Origin: Mesocentrotus franciscanus
Taxonomy: Eukaryota; Echinodermata; Echinoidea; Camarodonta; Strongylocentrotidae
Length of the DNA stretch: 64,000 bases
Assembly: GCA_037976565.1 (NCBI GenBank)
Contig: CP137670.1
Span: forward strand, 16,703,216 to 16,767,215
Direction of reading: 5' to 3'
Positions 11,568-22,400 of the stretch are shown here, piece by piece; the stretch's first letter is position 1; each line of letters begins with the position of its first letter. A program made the translations under genes and the position numbers. The notes below the pieces were generated by a model that saw nothing but the letters and a program-made list of their open reading frames with translations, was not told where the DNA came from and did no database searches.

Positions 11568-11780
11568 CTGCTGCAAAGCTGTCGTCACTTCAACCTGTCT
11601 TTCCTTACAGTGGCATAGTCTGATGGCAACATGTAAGGGAGTCTGGCCATCGTTTGACTGAGGATTTACACCAGCACCTAGTGATACCAACTCCTCTATA
11701 ATTGATGATAGCCCGCTTACAGTAGCAAGGTGAATGGGTGTTAGACCAGCACTGTCGCTATGATATATACATGTTGCATC
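11568..11780 (-). CDS. Exon of ankyrin/ZU5 gene: two ankyrin repeats
   Basis: Seen on the minus strand: a classic acceptor (TTTTTTTTCTTCTCACAG) precedes 11,780, and the donor CAG|GTTACG follows 11,568. The 213-nt exon is exactly 71 codons, phase 0 to phase 0. It reads DATCIYHSDSAGLTPIHLAT, then LSSIIEELVSLGAGVNPQ, SNDGQTPLHVAIRLC and ends VTTALQQ. The G.TPLH.A core occurs twice (GLTPIHLA, GQTPLHVA), so this is two ankyrin repeats with a charged insert (CHCKERQVEV) in the second. The intron before it holds a LINE relic and a TU-like element; the intron after it holds the whole left-hand repeat array. Confidence 0.88.
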
Positions 11781-12039
11781 CTGTGAGAAGAAAAAAAACC
11801 CAACAAATATACAAATAAACGATGGAATTAAAATATTGTCACGCAATGATGGTATTACCGCTTATGAATTTTGATTCCGCCAATATATGTATATACATAA
11901 TCGTGTACATACACACATGTGTTATCATATATATGTATAATTATTTGATAACACAATCCATAATATAGAGTAGAACACATACAAATGATGATAATTGGTA
12001 AATAATGCATTGCTGTCTATCATTACTATCATTATCATT

Positions 12040-14126
12040 TATAGACACCCGTATATTCCAAGCTGGGACGAAACATGCGACCGTCTGTATGAATCCTACA
12101 CTAAGTCCAAGACCATTGAAAAGAGAGAAGCTGTAGGGAACGACCTGCTGATATTACTAGGAGAAAAGAGGAAGACTAGATGTGAAGAAGAAGTCTCTGA
12201 GATCAACTTTACCCACTCTAGTCGCAAGGCCTGGACTACCATCAACAAACTCACTGGTCGTAGCAGTTCTCCAAAACAGTGTCCTGTTACTGCAAACTCA
12301 TTCGCTTCAGTCCTAGTTAACAGTGGAAAGTGGCAATAAAACCACTGAGGCCAAAACCCACTCTCGCTCAGTGAATTCTGAGATAAAGAAATTCCCAAGT
12401 CCACTCCAGAGTCAACCTTCAGTTCAGTTCAGTTCGTTTATTCATTTCATTTTCATAAAAAACACAGAGAAAGCAAATAAACATACAATTATATATACAT
12501 ACTAAAGTAGAGAATGATCAGTTTATACAATAACTTCAAATGAAATAGGAGAACAAAGATAAAACCCGTGGTGGCCTTGTTTAAAAAAAGTCCCCCTGAA
12601 TATTATAATTCATATTACTGAGTATATATTAGTTAGAGATATCACAAAAGACAGCGATAAACATAATATAAAGACTAACAGTTACAAAAACATGTGTGAA
12701 ATACTTAAAAATTGGAGGGGGTAAAGGTTTGGAAGGTTATTTCAACGGTACTCAGACGGTACTCCATGTCTTAGGTCTTCGAATCGAATGAGGATGAATC
12801 TGCACTGAAATCAATAAAGTCCGGCAAAGCACCAAGCAATGATAACATCCACACATAGTTCTTCAAGAACCTGAGTCAAAAAGCTACTTCCTGGCTGCAA
12901 GCCTTTCTCTGTACCTGCATGACAACATCCACTATTCCATCGAAATGGAAGACCGCTAAAGTTATTGCCATTCTGAAGCACAAGAAGCATCCAAGAGCTA
13001 TCGTCCAATCTGTCTGCTATCTCACATCTACAAGCTACTTGAAAGGCTGTTACTTGCAAAAGTTGTCGACACGTCGAAGAGAAGCAACCTACTACCCAGG
13101 CAGGTTTCAGGAAAGGTATATTAACCACCGTCCAAGTGGTCCGGCTTGTAAACAACATTATATATGGCCTTCCAGAAGAAGCAGAAGTTTGGTGCAGTTA
13201 TTGTCGACCTTACTCCGGCATTTGACACAGTATGGCACCATGGCTTATATCTCAAGACCCTGCAGACCATCCCAGATGTAAGGATTGTCAAAATTATCAT
13301 GCTGCCTGTACAAGACCAGTCATTTGTGTCCTTGAGGGTCCTCAATGGTGTACCGCTAGGCTCCGTTCCCGCTCCGATACTTTTCATCATCTATGTCTAT
13401 GATATGCCCAAGGGGGAATGCATGCAGTATTCCTATGCAGACGACACCGCACTGGGGATTGATAACCACTCCTTCGAGACAATCGAAACATCACTGGAGA
13501 AGGATCTGATCCTAGCTGAGTTCTTCAACAGATGGCATCTCAAAATGAGCATGCCGAAAACTGTATCCTCAGTCTTCCATCTTGCAAACCGATGCGCCGA
13601 CCGAGAGTTGAATATCTCACTAAATGGGACTAGGCTGAATTGCGACCCCACACCAAAGTACCTAGGTGTCACTCTCGATCGAAGCCTCACCTTCCACGAG
13701 TATTCCAAAACCACAGCTCAAAAGACCCCAGCTACAGTGCCGCTACTAAAGAAGCTTGCTCGAACCGGATGGGGAGCTGATTTCACCACCCTTCGCACCT
13801 CCACGATCTTTCCTTCTGCACCGCCAAGTATGCCGCACCTGCATGAAGCCACAGCACCCATGTACACAATGTTGATGCTGTCTTCAATGATGCTATGAGA
13901 CTAATCAGCGGAACACTCACTGCATCACAGTCCTGTCAGCAACCTGCCAGTACTGTCTGGTATACCACCAGCTCAGCTCAGACGAGATGTGCAGTACACT
14001 AAGCTTGCCCAAAAGCATGACGGAGATAATTGCCTTGTTCCTGCCCCCCTCTGCCTTTGAAGGACAACGTCTCCCTAGAAGCCACTTTGCAACACAGGCT
14101 GCTGAGCTGCCGCTTGAGAAGCCCCT
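12040..14126 (+). pseudogene. Decayed non-LTR retrotransposon, reverse transcriptase part
   Basis: Seen on the plus strand in several frames: YIPSWDETCDRLYESYTKSK and KAWTTINKLTGRSSSPKQC (region before RT, 12,057-12,300); SALKSIKSGKAPSNDNIH and then a stop (12,800-12,867); IPSKWKTAKVIAILK (about 12,930). Then comes a 244-residue frame (13,164-13,898) with the RT palm: VIVDLTPAFDTVWHHGL (Asp 15), GVPLGSVPAPILF (usually GVPQGS) and YADDTAL at residues 91-94. Known: this layout is that of Jockey/CR1-like LINEs. It is interrupted by a SINE/LINE-tail-like insert (12,414-12,775) and by the TU-like element at 14,127; a short continuation follows at 16,352. It lies in an intron, antisense to the ankyrin gene. 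Dead copy. Confidence 0.8.
12414..12775 (-). mobile_element. Probable SINE or LINE 3'-end inserted in the RT relic
   Basis: This block has no RT similarity and separates RT pieces that belong together. Read on the minus strand it ends with ATGAATAAACGAACTGAACT plus further ACTGA repeats, a short tandem tail of the kind found at non-LTR 3' ends. The other end is not sharply defined and no target duplication was identified. AT-rich, non-coding. Confidence 0.45.
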
Positions 14127-14525
14127 GTTACACCCACAGATGTAATAACGCCCACAAATGTAACAACGCCCACAAATGTAATAACACTTTACCCACAAAT
14201 GTAATAACACCCACAAATGTAATAACACTTTACCCACAAATGTAATAATTTCACCCACAAATGTAATAACCACTTTACCCACAAATGTAATAATTTTGGT
14301 AAGTGGTTGTTACACCCACAAATGTAATAACGCCCACAAATGTAACAACGCCCACAAATGTAATAACACTTTACCCACAAATGTAATAACACCCACAAAT
14401 GTAATAACACTTTACCCACAAATGTAATAATTTCACCCACAAATGTAATAACCACTTTACCCACAAATGTAATAATTTTGAATCACCCACAAATGTAATA
14501 ATGACTTTACCCACAAATGTAATAA
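14127..14525. repeat. Outer tandem domain, left arm of TU-like element
   Basis: About 18 copies of CCCACAAATGTAATAA with short variable spacers (CG, CACTTTA, TTTCA, CCACTTTA). The spacer order of the first eight units is repeated in the next set, showing block duplication of about 180 bp. Confidence 0.85.
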
Positions 14526-15598
14526 ATTTGAAGGGATATTTTGTCGAATTTGTTCAAAACTAAAACCCTGTAATAAAGCATGGGTATAGCGCGCAGTCTT
14601 TACTCCAGACCCGGTTATTTCAAAAATTTAAAAAACAGACCCCATAATCCTTTTCCTGTGGAATAACAAAACAATCGAGCGTAGTCTTTCCTCCAGACCC
14701 GGTCATTTCAAAAATAAAAACAATAAAAAACAAAACAAAAATTCAAATCTAAGACCCAACAATCCTCCAAACTAAGACCCTGTAATAAAGCATGGGTTTA
14801 GAGCGTTGTCTTTACTCCACACCCGGTTATTTCAAAAATAAAACAAAACAAAAACCTTTTAAGCTAAGACCCCTCCATCTTCCAAATTAAGACCCGGTAA
14901 TAAAGCATGGGTTTAGAGCGTTGTCTTTACTCCAAACCCGGTCATTTCAAAAATAAAACAAAACAAAACAAAAACCTTTTAAACTAAGACCCCTCCATCT
15001 TCCAAATTAAGACCCGGTAATAAAGTATGGGATTAGAGCGTAGTCTTTACTTCAGACTCGGTTATTTAAAAAAATCTTCAAACTAAGACCTTCCCATCTT
15101 ATTCCTGTGGAATAACATGGGTATAGAGCGTAGTCTTTCCTCCAGACCCGGTTATTTCAAAAGAAAAGAAATTTAAACAAATCTTCGAAACTAAGTCCCA
15201 CCATTTTATTCCTCTTTTTTTTTCATTTAAAAATAAATTACATTATTACATATGTGGATACAACACGTCACAAATAAATGATTGGTCGGCGGTCACACGA
15301 ACTGACAAATCAGTCAAAATGGTCCATATATATAACACACAGAGGAGGGACCGATTCGATGGTTCGTTGACCGTCGACGATTTGTTAATATGTAAAAATT
15401 CTAACGCCCACAAATATCCTGGAATTCAATGTTCGTAGAAAAAAAGTAATCGAATAAGTGACCTTAAATGTATTTTAAATATTGTATATATTATATCATT
15501 TTTTTAAATGACCGGGTCTGGAAGAACAACTATGCTCTAAACCAATGCTTTATTACAGGATCTTAGTTTGGAAGATGGTGGGTCTTAATTTTCAAAGT

Positions 15599-15629
<31 letters not shown>

Positions 15630-16149
15630 GAAATAACCGAGTCTAGAGGAAAGACTACGTTCAATACTCATGTTATTCCACATGAATAAGATGATGGGGT
15701 CTTAGTTTTGAAGATTAAAAAAAATTAAACGGGTCTGGAGTAAAGACTACGCTCTAAACCCATGCTTTATTACCGGGTCTTAATTTGGAAGATGGAGGGT
15801 CTTAGTTTAAAAGGTTTTTGTTTTGTTTTGTTTTATTTTTGAAATAACCGGGTGTGGAGTAAAGACAACGCTCTAAACCCATGCTTTATTACAGGGTCTT
15901 AGTTTGGAGGATTGTTGGGTCTTAGATTTGATTTTTTTGTTTTGTTTTTTATTGTTTTTATTTTTGAAATGACCGGGTCTGGAGGAAAGACTACGCTCGA
16001 TTGTCATGTTATTCCACAGGAAAAGGATTATGGGGTCTTAGTTTTGAAGATTTTTAAATTTTGAAATAACCGGGTCTGGAGTAAAGACTGCGCGCTATAC
16101 CCATGCTTTATTACAGGGTTTTAGTTTTGAACAAATTCGACAAAATATC

Positions 16150-16351
16150 CCTTCAAATTTATTACATTTGTGGGTAAAGTCATTATTACATTTGTGGGTG
16201 ATTCAAAATTATTACATTTGTGGGTGAAATTATTACATTTGTGGGTAAAGTGTTATTACATTTGTGGGTGTTATTACATTTGTGGGTAAAGTGTTATTAC
16301 ATTTGTGGGCGTTGTTACATTTGTGGGCGTTATTACATTTGTGGGTGTAAC
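16150..16351. repeat. Outer tandem domain, right arm of TU-like element
   Basis: Nine copies of TTATTACATTTGTGGG, with the spacer order of the inner half of the left arm in reverse complement, less one unit. Confidence 0.85.
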
Positions 16352-16560
16352 AGCCCCCCTCCACCTTACCCACCTAGATAGCAAAACGCTAGTCAGACCA
16401 GTGGAATTCGTCCACTACCAACTTGAATTAGCTCATCCCAGAGCCCTGTGCAAAACCAAGTGGCAGTGACCTCTTAAGAAAAGCCTGAGTCAACCTCAAT
16501 CGTATCACAACTGGAGTTGGCCGTACACAATATTTCCTGCATAAAATTGGAACTGATCTA
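16352..16560 (+). pseudogene. Continuation of the split LINE relic
   Basis: Sequence that becomes contiguous with the RT relic when the TU-like element is removed (…GAGAAGCCCC / CCCTCCACCTTACCC). It is a plausible 3' part of the same LINE, but no motif is left to prove it and the end is not definable. Confidence 0.4.
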
Positions 16561-16998
16561 TCGTCAAACCGTGCCAGCGGAAAGATCCAAAATATGGATC
16601 ACGTCATCGATGCTTGTCTTTTCTACAAATCTCATCACGGTGCCTCTGGACTTCGAAAGCTCGACGATGAGACCATCAATTGGATAAATAAGGATCTTCC
16701 TATTTAGACGATGTACACCTTGATATTCTCCGTACGAACGAACGATCATTATCATTATTATGATAAGGTAACATATATGTACTTTTGGCCTGTTAACACC
16801 ATCATAAAAAAAGGAAGACACTATTCCCGAGAGCTATCAGGAGGCCTAACAGCAAAACTAAGGGGGTGTTTTGATGTTGATGAGTTGTGAATAGTAGAGG
16901 TAGTGGGAAAGAATGTATAGTATGAGTGATGGTGGTACTAATGGTCATATGTCATAGTAAATACCATATTAAGCTGAATGATTTACAGCTACATGTAC
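16561..16998. other. Intron segment, nothing recognised
   Basis: No exon, element end or RNA gene seen. The short open frame on the minus strand here has no recognisable domain. Confidence 0.5.
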
Positions 16999-17134
16999 CT
17001 TATCAAGAAGAACCCGTGCAGTATCAGCTTTGCCAAGGCCTAGTGCAATACTTATTGGTGACTGGCCCCTTCTAGAAAGTCTCGTGCTCAAAATTCCTTT
17101 CCGATCAAGTAGATTCTTCATTGTTTCATTCCCA
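16999..17134 (-). CDS. Exon of ankyrin/ZU5 gene: one ankyrin repeat
   Basis: Seen on the minus strand: the acceptor is TTTTGATAAAG|T at 17,134 and the donor is GATAAG|GTACAT at 16,999. Entry phase 2 completes the serine codon split with the preceding exon (AG|T), giving GNETMKNLLDRKG, then RGQSPISIALGLGKADTARV and LLDK. G.SPISIA...G.ADTARVLLDK is a divergent ankyrin repeat. Exit is phase 0, matching the exon at 11,780. The pyrimidine tract is weak. An in-frame TAA immediately upstream limits the exon. Confidence 0.78.
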
Positions 17135-17645
17135 CTTTATCAAAACAATATAGCAAAACACACATTTATGTATATTGTTTTACTTACTATGTTAAAAGTA
17201 TTACTGTCAATGTTTTTCAATTGATGTACTAGCACTAGCATGATTTTAAGGTAACAAAAGGAATTCTGTTTTCTTTGAGATTTACTCATCATAATTATTT
17301 TCGCATCAAGTTTTTTTTCCCCAAATCAAACTGCATACCTTTTTTTAAAATAAAAGGCGACATGTAATTGTAGCGGAACCTTTGGCTGTGTGTCATTCAT
17401 TTTCAAATATAAATTTCCTTTGCAACCGCTCTTAAGCCTATCGATAAAATGGGATCTAAAGAAATAAAATGATATAAAATTATTTAAAGAAAAAATGGGA
17501 TATATTATTTTGCTTTGATGATAACAAATTATGAATGTTTTGGGTGAATGAATCTACAATACTGTTGAATCATATTTTGTGATATAGTCATGGAGAAAAT
17601 TAGAAGTACTATAAAAGTATGAAAAATGTTGTATAAATATTTCAC
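17135..17645. other. Intron, nothing recognised
   Basis: AT-rich intron between two ankyrin exons, without recognisable features. Confidence 0.6.
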
Positions 17646-17785
17646 CTTGCTGCAGCATAATGGACGGCTGACCATCCTTCTGCATCTTCTGTCTCAATAT
17701 CTGCATTGTTTTCGAGCAACAGACTTACACAGTCCAGATTTCCTCCCCTTGCGGCAGCCATAAGTGGCGTGACTCCTTTTAAGGT
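17646..17785 (-). CDS. Exon of ankyrin/ZU5 gene: ankyrin repeats
   Basis: Seen on the minus strand: the acceptor TTTATCTTACAG| precedes 17,785 and the donor GCAAG|GTGAA follows 17,646. The 140-nt exon enters in phase 0 and leaves in phase 2. It reads TLKGVTPLMAAARGGNLDCV, then SLLLENNADIETEDAEGWSA and VHYAAA. GVTPLMAAARGGNLDCVSLLLENNADI is a canonical ankyrin repeat, followed by the first half of another (EGWSAVHYAA). The join GYQ-TLKGVTPL to the large exon keeps frame. Together with the next two exons it forms the divergent C-terminal ankyrin block, unlike the homogeneous tandem repeats of the large exon. Confidence 0.88.
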
Positions 17786-18432
17786 CTGTAAGATAAATAA
17801 TATCGGTACACTACCTACAGTTTAAAGTAGGCCCACCATAAGATACATGTAGTCCTACACTAATTTCGTTGATGAAAATAGTTTGCCCCACATAGGAGAT
17901 ACTCAGTGAGAATGTGGTATGCATACTCACTTGTATGATCATTGTGTTGATAGAATAATTTCTTTGACTTTTTTAAATTCATTTATTCGGCTATTGAGAT
18001 TAAAATGTTTTCATAAGAATTCAATGAGAAAATTTCTTTTTACGCATACATTAAGCACTACTAGAAATCAATATTATTTCGGGAACATAAGATTTGAGAA
18101 GCTCTGTGATACCTCACTTGTAAGATCCTATTAGCCAGTTCGAATCCCGAATTCTGTGCTAAATACGCACAAATTAGAACATTGTATAATGTCCATTCCG
18201 TTAGAGAATTTAATTGGCGCTTCCTTATTTTTTCTTTTCTTTTAGGAACTGGACTTTAATCAAATGAACAAATTGGTAGGTTAAAAATCAACGTGGAGTC
18301 AATCCCTGGTTAAAAGAACATATAAGCTTTCATATTTCTTATGGGGATGCATGCTAAAAGACCATATCACGTATTAACCACTGAATTTGCTTGCATGCCT
18401 TTCACATTTTTTACATATTGATATTTGAATGG
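17786..18432. other. Intron, nothing recognised
   Basis: AT-rich intron following the large ankyrin exon in transcript order. No repeat or gene was identified before the TIR element. Confidence 0.5.
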
Positions 18433-19447
18433 CTTTTACTAAACGGTCGAGTCGCAGTGCGGCTCGACGAACTTGCCGAAATTAGCCACCAAGTTTTGCA
18501 TTGTGTCTTCAAATGTTTGTATCAATGCGAAAGGTAAAATCGCGTTCCTCAGGCTTTCGGATACTAAAGTTAAGATTTATACCATAACAATGAAAGATTG
18601 AAGTCTAAAAGTTGTGACAAATTGAAAAATCGTTTATTTAAACTTATCCCACCCAATTTTAAGAAACTTAATCATTGTTTTTATGTACTCCATATAACAT
18701 TTATAACACCAATACCATATTTTCCTATAATTATGTTATTATTCTTATTTCCCCTCTTCCCTATCTTTTAACAGCAAATTTTAAAATCGACCGCAGGCTT
18801 GTTATTGAGACATTTCATACGACTGCAGGCATTCCCTGACAACTACCCCATGGACAATTATCCTCCAGGAATTACCCCAAGAACAATTACACCCGGGGCT
18901 TCTACACCAAGGGCAATTACCTCCCAGTTATGTCCCGGGGGTAGTTGCCCGCGACTACTGTTATGTCTCTAACATAACATGCCTATTGAACGTCTTGAGT
19001 CCATGAGAACAATCACTAGGGACTTTTAGATTTGCACGTCGACGTAGTGGACTGCAACGTGTGCCATTCTTTCAAGGCACTGGCCCGTGCCCGGCAGTGC
19101 CTTAAAAGGACGTCACATTACCTTAAAAGGATGTCACCGTGGCAGTCCACGTTCTCGTCGTGTAAAATCTAAAAGTCCCTACTCATAAACTCAACTGTAA
19201 CGTTATACAATTGTGTGGAAGAGGTTTAATTCAGGAATATTAAACTGTGTTAGACTTCATTCTTTCATTAGAATGCTTTAAATCTTTACGCGAGTATCTA
19301 AACGCCTGACATGGGGAACTCATCCCGAGGGACCCATTTTAAAATGTTTTCCCTCTGACCCAGTAAACGTGAATACACCATACAACAAATTGGTGGTTAA
19401 ATTTCGGCCAATGCACCGCACTGCGTGACCCGACAGTTAGGTAAAAG
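18433..19447. mobile_element. About 1-kb element with imperfect ~70-bp inverted ends
   Basis: Seen: the left end CTTTTACTAAACGGTCGAGT, GCAGTGCGG, GCCGAAATTAGCCACCAA matches the reverse complement of the right end (CTTTTACCTAACTGTCGGGT, GCAGTGCGG, GGCCGAAATTTAACCACCAA). There is no transposase and no clear target duplication. It ends only 22 nt inside the intron from the donor of the large ankyrin exon. A smaller MITE is nested in it. Confidence 0.6.
19019..19179. mobile_element. 161-bp MITE with TA target duplication
   Basis: Seen: inverted ends GGGACTTTTAGATTT and AAATCTAAAAGTCCC, each flanked by TA. The interior holds imperfectly paired GTGGACTGC/GCAGTCCAC and two AAAAGGA(C/T)GTCAC repeats. 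TA duplication fits Tc1/mariner-type or similar non-autonomous elements. Nested in the 1-kb TIR element. Confidence 0.75.
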
Positions 19448-19469
19448 CAGTTTGAATTGAGCACAATAC

Positions 19470-22400
19470 CTGATATCCAACTTCAAGAGCGTTGCGACTT
19501 TTTCCCGATGTACCGCGTGTGTTGTTTCTCAAAAGATATTCCAAAGATTCCAAATGACCATTATCTGCTGCGAAATGAAAAACTGTCCAACCAAAATTAT
19601 TTCGTGCCTCGATATCTGCTCCTTTCGCAATGAGATATTGTATGATGTCGAGGTAGCCCCCACGAGAGGCAGCATGAAGTGGTGGATCGCCTTCGATTGC
19701 GGGTTTGTTTACATCTCCTCCTGCATTCACTAGACATTCAACAACATGTAGATGACCCTCTCGTGAGGCAATTTGTAGGGATGTATAACCGTCGTTATTA
19801 ACCAAATTCGGGTTCGCTCCCTGAGAAATTAGATATTTTACAATGTCTCCATGACCTGTAAATGACGCCGTATGGAGAGATGTCGCGCCTTTCTTTGTTC
19901 CTTTTTTCACATCAGCTCCTGAGTTCACTAGACATTCAACAACATCGAAATAACCCTCTTGTGAAGCAAAGAACAAGGGTGTATAACCATCGTTATTTAC
20001 CGAATTCGGGTTTGCTCCTTGAGAAATTAGATATTTCACAATGTCTCCATGACCTGTAAATGACGCCGTATGGAGAGATGTCGCGCCATTCTTTGCTGCT
20101 TTTTTCACAACAGCCCCTGCAATCACTAGACATTCAACAACAGCTAAATGACCCTCTTGTGAGGCAATGTGTAGGGATGTAAAACCATCGTTATCAACCG
20201 TATTCGGGTTTGCTCCTTCAGAAATTAGATATTTTACAATGTCTCCATGACCTTTAAATGACGCCGCATGAAGAGATGTCGCGCCTTTCTTTGCTGCTTC
20301 TTTCACATCAGCTCCTGAATTCACTAGACATTCAACAACATCAAAATGACCCTCTTGTGACGCAAAGAACAAGGGTGTATTACCATCGTTATTAACCGAA
20401 TTCGGGTTCGCTCCTTGAGAAATTAGATATTTCACAATGTCTCCATGACCTGCAAATGACGCCGTATGGAGAAATGTCGCGCCATTCTTTGCTGCTTTTT
20501 TCACATCAGCTCCTGCAATCACTAGATATTCAATAACATGAAGATGGCCCTTTCGTGAGGCAAAGTACAGGGGTGTATAACCATCGTTATCACCCGTATT
20601 CGGGTTCGCGCCTTGAGAAATTAGATATTCTACAATGTCTCCATGACCTGTAAATGACGCCGTATGGAGAGATGTCGAGCCATTCTGTGCTGCCTTTTTC
20701 ACATCAGCTCCTGAATTCACTAGACATTTAACAACATCGAGATGACCCTCTTGTGAGGCAATGTGCAGGGATGTAAAACCATCATTTTTAACTGAATTCG
20801 GGTCCGCTCCTTGAGAAATTAGATATTTTACAATGTCTCTATGACCTGTAAATGACGCCGTATGGAGAGATGTCGAGCCATTCTGTGCTGCCTTTTTCAC
20901 ATCAGCTCCTGAATTCACTAGACATTTAACAACATCGAGATGACCCTTAAATGAGGCGATGTGCAGGGATGTAAAACCATCTTTTTTAACCGAATTTGGG
21001 TTCGCTCCTTGAGAAATTAGATATTTTACAATATCTACATGATCTGTACGTGACGCAGCAAAGAGAGATGTCACGCCTTTCTTTGCTGCTTTTTTCACAT
21101 TAGCTCCTGCATTCACTAGATATTCAACAACATTAAAATGTCCCTCTCCTGAGGCAACGTGCAGGGGTGTATAACCATCGTTATTCACCAAATTCGGGTT
21201 CGCTCCTTGAGAAATTAGATATTCAACAATGTCTACACGACCTGTACATGATGCCGCAGCGAGAGATGTATCGCCATTCTGTGATGCTTTTTTCACATCA
21301 GCTCCTGCTTTCACTAGACATTCAACAACATCAAGATGACCCCTTTGTGAGGCAATGTGTAGGGAAGTATAACCATTGTTATCAACCAAATTCGGGTTCG
21401 CTCCTTGAGAAAGTAGATATTTTACAATGTCTGCATGACCATTATATGACGCTACACCATTCGGTGTTCCGCCATTCTGTGTTGCTTTCTTCACATCAGC
21501 TCCTGCATTCACTAAAAATTCAGCAACAGGAAGATAACCCTCTTGTGAGGCAATGTACAGGGGTGTATGACCATCGTTATTAACCGAATTCGGGTTTGCT
21601 CCTTGAAGAATGAGATATTTTACAATGTCTACATTACCTATATATGACGCCGTATGGAGAGATGTCACGCCATTCTTTGCTGCTTTCTTCACGTCAGCTC
21701 CTGCATTCACTAGACATTTAACAACATGAAGATGACCCTCTTGTGAGGCAATGTGTAGAGATGTAATACCATCGTTATCAACCGAATTCGGGTTCGCTCC
21801 TTGAGAAATTAAGTATTTTACAACGTCTACATGGCCTTTATCTGAAGCCGTATGGAGAGATGTCGAGCCATTCTTTGCTGCTTTCTTCACATCAGATCCT
21901 GCATTCACTAGACATTCGACAACATGTAGATGACCCTCTCGTGAGGCAATGTGTTGGGGTGTATGACCATCGTTATTAACTGAATTCGGGTTCGCTCCTT
22001 GAGAAATTAGATATTTTACAACGTCTGCATGACCTTTATAAGAAGCCGTATGGAGAGATATCGCGCCGTTCTTCTCTGCCTTCTTCACGTCAGCTCCTGC
22101 ATTCACTAGACATTCGACAACATCAAGATGACCCTCTTGTGAGGCAATGTGTAGGGGTGTATGACCATCATTATTAACCGGATTCGGGTTCGCTCCTTCA
22201 GAAATTAGATATTTTACAATTTCTACACGACCTGTACATGACGCCGCATCTAGAGATGTCACGTCGTTCTTTGCTGCTTTCTTCACATCAGCCCCTGCAT
22301 TCACTAGACATTCAACGACATGTATATGACCCTCTCGTGAGGCAATGTGTAGGGATGTATAACCATTGTTATTAACCGAATTTGGGTTCGCTCCTTGAGA

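Larger units (their letters stand above)
14127..16351. mobile_element. TU-like foldback transposon (2.2 kb)
   Basis: Seen: a huge inverted repeat. Each arm starts GTTACACCCACA and consists of an outer block of tandem CCCACAAATGTAATAA units (about 18 on the left, 9 on the right). An inner block of roughly 130-bp repeats follows (GACCCGGTTATTTCAAAAAT, AAAACAAAAACC, TAATAAAGCATGGGTTTAGA). About 300 nt of unique centre (15,190-15,490) lack any ORF. AGCCCC borders both ends (14,120-14,125; 16,352-16,357), a possible remnant of the target duplication. Known: sea-urchin TU elements have long inverted repeats with an outer domain of short (about 15-bp) tandem repeats and a modular inner domain. The left outer block has an internal duplication of eight units, so the arms are unequal. 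Confidence 0.8.

Noticed and set aside
14131..14525. CRISPR-like look of regular short repeats with spacers
   Set aside because: The spacers are themselves a few recurrent short words, the block is mirrored at the other end of the element, and the genome is eukaryotic.
21167..21583. Plus-strand open frames within the ankyrin exon (also at 19,862, 23,041 and 23,437)
   Set aside because: Antisense shadows of the 198-bp ankyrin repeat; same periodicity, no domain of their own.
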